Assembly (NCBI RefSeq): GCF_009017415.1
Contig: NC_092407.1
Coordinates: 1,116,001-1,180,000 of the forward strand
Length of the DNA: 64,000 nt
DNA from: Aspergillus flavus
Lineage: Eukaryota > Ascomycota > Eurotiomycetes > Eurotiales > Aspergillaceae
Direction: 5' to 3'
In this document: in pieces, positions 55,621 to 64,000 of the stretch
How positions within the stretch are numbered: position 1 is the first letter of the stretch
Layout of the letters: each line of letters starts with the position of its first letter
The notes under the pieces: model-generated
Database searches by the model: none
What the model was told of the DNA's origin: nothing
What the model saw: only the letters and a program-made list of their open reading frames with translations
Translations under genes and position numbers: made by a program

Positions 55621-56138
55621 GGCAGGATCGGGTGTTTGGTTTTTCTTCCGCTGGGTGTACTCGTAGTTATTGGCATTTTTTTGGCGGTGTCGTTGGGCGT
55701 GCATGAAATCGCGATTTGAAGATATTGTCATCACTAGCAGGTCGATCTGGAGGCTTCGTTGTTGGTGACAATAAGCTTGCTCAGTCCGCCTGTTTGCATT
55801 TACGACTTGAAGAAGAAAGTTATAAGATGTAGTATTACGCCCTTTTTGGCGAGAATCCCAACTTTCCAATCCTAGCGGACAGAAGTAATAGATTACAGAG
55901 CAAAAAAAGAACGGAGACAAATATAACCCTAAAGGTAAATTCCAGAAAAAGTTTTACAATCGTAGAAAGAGGCTACACGTTGTATTTAGATAAAGCCATG
56001 GGCGTTGCTAAAATCAAATGTATACTAAATTCGTGAGCTTCCATGTGACACAACAGCTGCATCCGCCCGAGCTTTTACACTACACTAGTCTGCACTATAC
56101 CAACCACTTGACGCCGCAAAAGGCCTTCTATGATGAAA
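55621..56138. other. convergent intergenic region
   Basis: Between the 3' ends of the DUF4291 and MAK32-like genes. A long minus-strand frame overlapping the DUF4291 gene is its shadow. Nothing else recognised. Confidence 0.4.
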
Positions 56139-57375
56139 TTAACGATGGATATCAGGCAGCCCAATAGTTTTCCGATACTCATGCAATCTCGAGAACACGT
56201 TGGTCCCGTTCCACAGTTCCTCCTCTCCATCGTTGCTCCTCTCCGGCATTCCCACTTGCTCCAACGCAAAGGAAGCTCCAACGGAGCCATAACAAGCTGC
56301 CTCAACAATACTGCCCGTCTGGAGATACCCCGCAGCAAATGCCCCAAGGAATGTATTACCAGCGCCAGTGGGATCGACTACCTTAGCGTCTGGTTTATCT
56401 CCTGGTCCATATCGATAGAACGGTGGTAGCCAGATAGGAGAGATATCGCCAGCTATGATGAAACAACCATGCTCACCTGCTCGGACAATCACCGTACCCT
56501 TTCCGTTCGGCCCCACGCCGCTGTCCAAGAACCGCAGTGCCTGAGATTCAATCTTATGAATGTCTGCAACGACTGGCCGCGATTGCCCAAATAGCGCGGC
56601 CAGTTCTAGGTGATTTGGAGAGAACACATCAACCATACATGCGGCGTCTAGACAACTTTGCAAATTATCCGCCGTACACGAGAATGGGGCAGGTTCCCAA
56701 ATAATGAAGGGGCGTTCTGACTCGCCTGCGTTCTGCCTAAGTGCAATAAGGCTGGAGACACGGGACATAATATGTTGAGGAGTTTCAAGATAATGATATG
56801 TCCGGGATTTCAGGAGTGGTGTGTTCTTCAGACTGCTATCCTGAATTGCGAGGATGGGCGTTGTGTATTTGAATTCCTTGGCTAGAAGACTTGTTAGCTA
56901 GAGTCATCTATGTCGTAGACAAAACATCTACTAAGTTAATGATGAGAAGTGTCTGTCGGCAGTAGGGGAGGGGTTCAATCAATTTTAGTGAAGAAAGGTA
57001 TGTCGCACGTCCAAATGTAGTATCTTTGTATTCAAGTAGACCTCTAGTTGAAGGTTCGTCGGATTCTCTTTCTATGACCAATGTCACATCCCAGCTTTGC
57101 AATCGGTCTTCGATGGGTTTCGGAAAGTCATTTCCAACATGAATCATCCAGCCTAAGGAATGGCTTCGTGGATGAGGAAGAAACAGCCGGGCACCGAGCG
57201 TAGCTACGAATACCATCTCACATTAATAACTGACTAGTATGAGGTGCAAAGCAGGAAACCCACCGTAAGCGCCAGAACCACCAAGGATATCAGTTAGTGG
57301 GTTCTTATGGGGAAGGCGGATCTCGTCGAGTACCACTAAGCCAAGGCTTGTGAAGGAGATGTCATGTATGTTCAT
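56139..57375 (-). CDS. mak32: MAK32-like pfkB/ribokinase-family carbohydrate kinase
   Basis: Exons 57375-57264, 57203-57009 and 56881-56139 (introns 60 and 127 nt) give 349 residues. The start reads FTSLGLVVLDEIRLPHKNPLTDILGGSGAYATLGARLFLP, typical of Mak32. The second junction joins TTFG to PKEFKYTTPIL, matching the family pattern; the unspliced frame would insert unrelated residues. Near the end is the pfkB signature with DPTGAGNTFLGAFAAG, where the aspartate is the catalytic base. Yeast Mak32 is needed for stability of the L-A virus-associated structural protein in some backgrounds; the sugar substrate is not known. No targeting signal. Confidence 0.87.
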
Positions 57376-58326
57376 TATGTCCGACGATCTAGACTATCTG
57401 TGTGGAAAAAGCAAAAAAATGGGAAAGCAGTATAACTAAATTTAGCAATGTAATGATTTATGTATCATTTTAGAACATCTGTTTGGGAAATGTGGATCAG
57501 ATTAATGATGATGGTCAATGTAGATAAATAACCGGAAAATAGTCTCTGTGCCATTCCGCTTTCCTACTTGAGCCCTTTACCGGCAGAATCCAGCGTAGGA
57601 AATGGAAACGATTAGGGTTAGAGAAAGTCCAATGAAGACACTGGTGTCCACTAACCATGCTCCAAAGAATATTAGTAAGAGGATCAAATTGGTGCTTGAT
57701 TTATATCAAAGAGAGCACAGAACCGAGGCTAGTTTAGATCTACGATCAACATTTCTCCGAGCCCTAAAGGTGCTGGGGTGGTTATATATAATGGCTGTAC
57801 TATATTAGTATTCTCAAACTCTCAAATACTGTACTCTGTTGCACAACTCTCTGCATGTTAGCTTTTCTGTTTTATTAGTCTATAAGTAATACCGAGGTAT
57901 TGGAAACCATAACAGTATCTTCTGACTGAGATGTTATGTAACTGTATTCTAATCGGGGTGAACCTGTCTATGCATAGAGAGTGCAATGGGGGTGCAAAGA
58001 GATGCGATCTTATCTAACTCTATCGAGCGAGGCACTTAAACAACTATTGTATACTTTGAATGACTTTGTTTTGCTATCTTATTTATGGAAAAAGAAGGAA
58101 AAGAAAGTTGACGGATTACTATAGACGTCATTGTTCAGAGCCATTCCAGCATCAACAGTCGAGGGTTTCTAGCCACATAGCTAATGAGCACCACTGCCGG
58201 AATTGAAACATGAGCTGGAAATTACAATGGTGAAATATAATCACAACGCGACGAGGAAAATGAAAAGAAAAACAAGTATAGCGCATACGGTAGTAGGGAG
58301 TGCCAAACGAAGAAAACAAAAAAAGT
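57376..58326. other. intergenic between the MAK32-like gene and tRNA-Ile
   Basis: About 950 bases, AT-rich, no gene recognised. The right end holds the pol III terminator listed with the tRNA. Confidence 0.4.
58318..58324 (-). terminator. RNA polymerase III terminator of tRNA-Ile
   Basis: Seven T on the minus strand begin two bases after the end of the tRNA, as expected for pol III. Confidence 0.75.
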
Positions 58327-58434
58327 GCTCCCAGGCGGGATCGAACCGTCGACCTCCAAGAGACGCATACAACCTAGTACATTGTACAATGGTCATATAA
58401 GCTTGATGCTCTAAACCAACTGAGCTATGGGAGC
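58327..58434 (-). tRNA. tRNA-Ile(UAU) with a 34-nt intron
   Basis: The 7-bp acceptor stem pairs GCTCCCA with TGGGAGC. The D arm (GCTC..AGTTGG..GAGC, box A TAGCTCAGTTGG) and T loop (GGTTCGATCC, box B) are normal. The anticodon stem TCAAG/CTTGG encloses 41 bases; taking the normal 7-base loop (CU-UAU-A..U) leaves a 34-nt intron after the base 3' to the anticodon, the canonical place. The anticodon TAT reads AUA (Ile). One A-C mismatch is seen in the T stem. The yeast counterpart also has an intron. Mature length is 74 bases before CCA addition. Confidence 0.88.
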
Positions 58435-60669
58435 GGGTTTTGGTACAAGTTTTATTTTCAGCCTATAACATCGCAAAAGTCAGTCACGGCACCTCGTGAT
58501 TGTGCTCATAATATCTTCCACCCGATAGCCTTGTGTTGCGGGTTCATTGCCCAGCCCCCCTTCGTATCTAATGTTTTCTTGGCTCTTTCAAGCAATTCTG
58601 CATGCTTCCGTCTTGGCACCTATCTCTTTGTTTTGGTGGCGCCTATCCCCCGCCTGTTGTCGGCCTGGCGCTCAGCCATCGCTGTTGTAGATCCCTACTA
58701 TTTGTCTATCTAGTTCGTATTGGTACCTCACTACCTTGTGCAACTGGTGTGACTATTTCCTTGGCTCTCCTGGGCCTTTTGTGTTCTGATGCGGACACTA
58801 GTACGTTGTTCACCCTGCCTGTCTAAGGCTTTATGAGGTCCATTCGCAAGCTCGTGTGCCGCTCCGGATACCCCGAGTTTTTTAAGCGAGCTCAAATCTC
58901 CCTTGAACTTTAATTTTCTTTGTCATTAATGTTAAGTGCTCCTCGAGTGACTATGCCAGTTTTTGGAAGCAAGAGGAAGTCCTCTGGTCGGATGTCACCG
59001 TCCCCGGGGTTGTCAATGACGGGTTGCGTACGGTCTATCCAGTGTAATGATTGGGGGAAGAGGTCAGAGGGCAAGTAGTTCACGAACATCTTACGGAATT
59101 CGTGGAACATCTCTGCAGCTAGCCGAGATTCCGCAGCATGAGTGTGATCTAGAACCCTCCTGGGGGATGATCATTGATTCTATTTGTCACTAGGGCTGAT
59201 TCGCTACACGGACCCTTAGTATGCCCCGGATTACAAGGAACGACCCTGTTATTAGTGTGACTGCATTGGAAGCTTGGACGACGGGCGTAGATGCTCTTAA
59301 AGCTGCGGTTGATGTCACCATTGAAAGTGGCAAAAGGACGCTGTCTTTCAACGCCACGGCTGGGAGTACCATGAACGGCGTCTTTGACCCAATCGACAAG
59401 ATATGGGCAATGTCTGGAAGGCAAACGACTGGCTCCATGTTGATGCCTGTTGGGGAGGAATGGGTTGCAATTTCTGACAATCCGAGACATCCGAACAGAG
59501 GAAGTGAGCTTACTGACAGTATCGCCTTCACTCCTTCCAAAACTGGAGAGTGTACCACTCGTTTATGCATTTCTGCTAGTAAACGAACTGTGGAACTTCT
59601 GGCTGGCCAATAAACTCAACGTTCAAGACTTGTCCCATGACATGACTGCTGTACATCTGAAACGACACCCCCGAGCCAGTGGAAATAATTTCGGAAATGA
59701 CGGAAGTCCTCCAGGCTCTTGGATGAAGCCCCTGCAGTGGCTGATATGTGAGACCAGGTCTCGCTGACGGTACGGGGTTCTCCGCGGCCTGATGCAACTA
59801 AACCACCCCTGCACTGGATATACTATGGAACTAAAGATATCACCTAAGAGGTCTAGCAAAGTGTTGACAGCTCGCAGTATATGACCATTCTAGTCAAAGA
59901 TCATCTATACATAGACTTGTTCCGAGACATCAAGAGTGTCCTCACCCAAGTTTACTTCAGATTTTAGTGGTGGCCGAAGGGGAAAAATTTGGGGCTTCCG
60001 ATAGAGCTCCTGGAGTAGCGCCCACAGCCACAACACTCATGTACTCTACGAGCACCTCACCAGGCACGGATGGAAGACGCCTACGCGCGGAAGCCAAAGG
60101 GGAAGTTCATTCGGATCGCATGTAGTCGATTCACTACAGGATGAGGAGTTGAAGCGGTAGTTTAGTTGTAGGTGCGGTTAAGAGAGCCTGGAATTGTACT
60201 ATTATCTTTTGTAGAGACAAGAAATAGACCAAAGTACCTCAAAGTGAAATTAGCTCACCAATGCCCTGTAGGCTCTGCGGGGAACCTATCCTATGCAGCT
60301 ACTCATATCACCTACTAGAACGTAAGATAGTGATGTACAGGCCAAGGATAAACCAGCTTCCGAATTGTTTACTAATTTCATAGTGCTTTATTGGCGAATA
60401 CAATGAACTAATTTAATGACAATAGACACATAGAAATTCTACTGCACTAAATAATCCACTGGCTATGTATGAGCATGGTTAGTCTTAGGTACGATATCCT
60501 TGGTGTTGGCTATTTTGTGTACATTGACTCGAGTCTCTGATCAATCCATATAGCTGTTATTTGCCTTTGATTCTTGTCTCGAGGGTTCGTGCTTGTTGGT
60601 TTAGACACATGAAGAATGGTTTGAATGACCTGATCTAAAGCATCTATTTTCTAACAATTACTGACAGAT
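58435..60669. other. intergenic region with one unexplained ORF
   Basis: About 2.2 kb. Apart from the frame at 59221-59613, described separately, only short open frames are seen. No repeats or RNA genes recognised. Confidence 0.4.
59221..59613 (+). CDS. unrecognised ORF, 130 residues
   Basis: Starts with ATG and has balanced composition (MPRITRNDPVISVTALEAW..., GSTMNGVFDPIDKIW, PVGEEWVAISDNP), unlike a random frame. An equally long minus-strand frame overlaps it (59190-59570) and another plus frame (59450-59767) continues in a different phase, so this may be a fragment of a split or decayed gene. I recognise no family and cannot tell the true strand with confidence. Confidence 0.22.
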   Translation: MPRITRNDPVISVTALEAWTTGVDALKAAVDVTIESGKRTLSFNATAGSTMNGVFDPIDKIWAMSGRQTTGSMLMPVGEEWVAISDNPRHPNRGSELTDSIAFTPSKTGECTTRLCISASKRTVELLAGQ

Positions 60670-63270
<2,601 letters not shown>

Positions 63271-64000
63271 TCAGCGCAAAGTCATCTGGTTACCCTCGAG
63301 ATACGCCTTCAAATCACAAACGTTCGGAGTTTCCAGGAAAAAAGAGCCTTGCAAATCAATGTTTAGCTCAAGAGCAAACTTCTCCACAAGCACCAGCGAA
63401 AGAAGAGAATCAACCCCAACTGCAGAAAATTCAGTTTCATCTGTCAGAGCGTCCGGCTCTACCCCGGTCTCGGATGCGATTAGAGCTATAGCGTCGCGGA
63501 CAAGCTGGCTGTTGGCGTTGGGCCAGGATCCCGAGATTGGGGCTTTGTTCTCGTTCTCAGGGGTAGCTAGCGACGTGTTGTCTGACTCATCTTGCTGTGA
63601 CGGAGTGGACTCTGTAGTTTTGGCTGAACTTGTGTGCTGTGGTGTTGAAGGAAGTGCAGTTGAAGGTTCTTGTTGAGCCATTTGCCCATACTGGCTGTCC
63701 GGGGGGTCAAAGAACCGACTCATGAGAATGCGAGGTAATGGGCGAAGCGTCATCTCGCGGACCCTTCCGATCACACGGTTTCCATGCAATATGTATACGT
63801 CGCCGGAAAAGAACCCCGAATTGTCGTTGGCGGGATTCATCTTGACGTATGATCGATACAGTTCTCCGGCCATCAGTGAGTCAGAGAACCGCATGGATTC
63901 CCAGCCCTCCATGATATAAATCGTGTTGGTGTGGTCCATGGCTGGTCCAGCGTTCAAAATAAGTCCCCCGACATGGGTAATGGGGTCAATGTGATGAGGA
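63271..64000 (-). CDS. non-reducing polyketide synthase, C-terminal part (PT and ACP domains), cut by window edge
   Basis: The frame enters from the right edge and runs 243 codons to a stop at 63271. The first part is the end of a product-template domain (DPITHVGGLILN, then IYIMEGWESMRFSDSL and YRSYVKMNP). A linker rich in Ser, Thr, Gln and Pro follows, then one acyl carrier domain with the pantetheine serine in GVDSLLSLVLVEKF. The chain ends about 40 residues later with no thioesterase, methyltransferase or reductase domain. This is the layout of group V non-reducing synthases (anthraquinone and related products) whose chain is released by a separate metallo-beta-lactamase-type hydrolase; that gene would lie outside this window. 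The start and other domains are beyond the edge. Confidence 0.88.
   Translation of the reverse strand, partial: PHHIDPITHVGGLILNAGPAMDHTNTIYIMEGWESMRFSDSLMAGELYRSYVKMNPANDNSGFFSGDVYILHGNRVIGRVREMTLRPLPRILMSRFFDPPDSQYGQMAQQEPSTALPSTPQHTSSAKTTESTPSQQDESDNTSLATPENENKAPISGSWPNANSQLVRDAIALIASETGVEPDALTDETEFSAVGVDSLLSLVLVEKFALELNIDLQGSFFLETPNVCDLKAYLEGNQMTLR

Noticed and set aside
55177..55920. 247-codon minus-strand frame over the DUF4291 gene
   Set aside because: The plus strand carries the full set of DUF4291 motifs; the antisense frame has none.

Overview
The window looks like nuclear DNA of a filamentous ascomycete, most likely an Aspergillus/Penicillium-type Eurotiales fungus. The evidence is many short (46-130 nt) GT..AG introns, well-spaced genes on both strands, fungal-specific families (RTA1-like, fungal rhodopsin-domain membrane protein, OrsD-like protein, NACHT-ankyrin protein, CVNH lectin, non-reducing polyketide synthase) and an intron-containing tRNA-Ile(UAU). 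The species cannot be named from sequence alone. All gene models were spliced by hand; where I give exons, the exon lengths sum to a whole number of codons without internal stops.

Left part (1-13.3 kb): an RTA1-like 7-TM protein, a decayed OrsD-like zinc-finger pseudogene, then two genes of the fungal protocatechuate/beta-ketoadipate route, a carboxy-cis,cis-muconate cyclase and an unusual fusion of two EthD-like domains with an enol-lactone hydrolase. Between them lies a terpene-synthase-like gene whose three catalytic motifs are all degenerate. A fungal rhodopsin-domain membrane protein follows. From 13.3 to 19.3 kb there is about 6 kb in which I recognise no gene.

Middle part (19-41 kb): an intronless copper tyrosinase, a sugar/H+ symporter, TYW1 (wybutosine synthesis), a membrane dipeptidase, a Nudix hydrolase, a Ctr copper transporter, a phenol-hydroxylase-type FAD monooxygenase (which could feed protocatechuate catabolism), then the housekeeping pair PPG1 phosphatase and UPF3, transcribed divergently.

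Right part (41-64 kb): this is the most interesting stretch. A 1445-residue NLR-like protein (PNP/UDP phosphorylase - NACHT - ZZ-like zinc cluster - ankyrin repeats - C-terminal hydrophobic segment) is divergent from a secreted S41-family protease with a 20-cysteine tail. That protease is followed by a CVNH (cyanovirin-N homology) lectin gene flanked by two broken copies of its 3' end. Then come a DUF4291 protein, a MAK32-like pfkB kinase, tRNA-Ile(UAU), an Old Yellow Enzyme and, cut by the window edge, the PT-ACP end of a thioesterase-less non-reducing polyketide synthase.

What is certain is limited to reading frames, motifs and splice signals. Substrates, pathway membership and the idea of a defence-like island are inferences.
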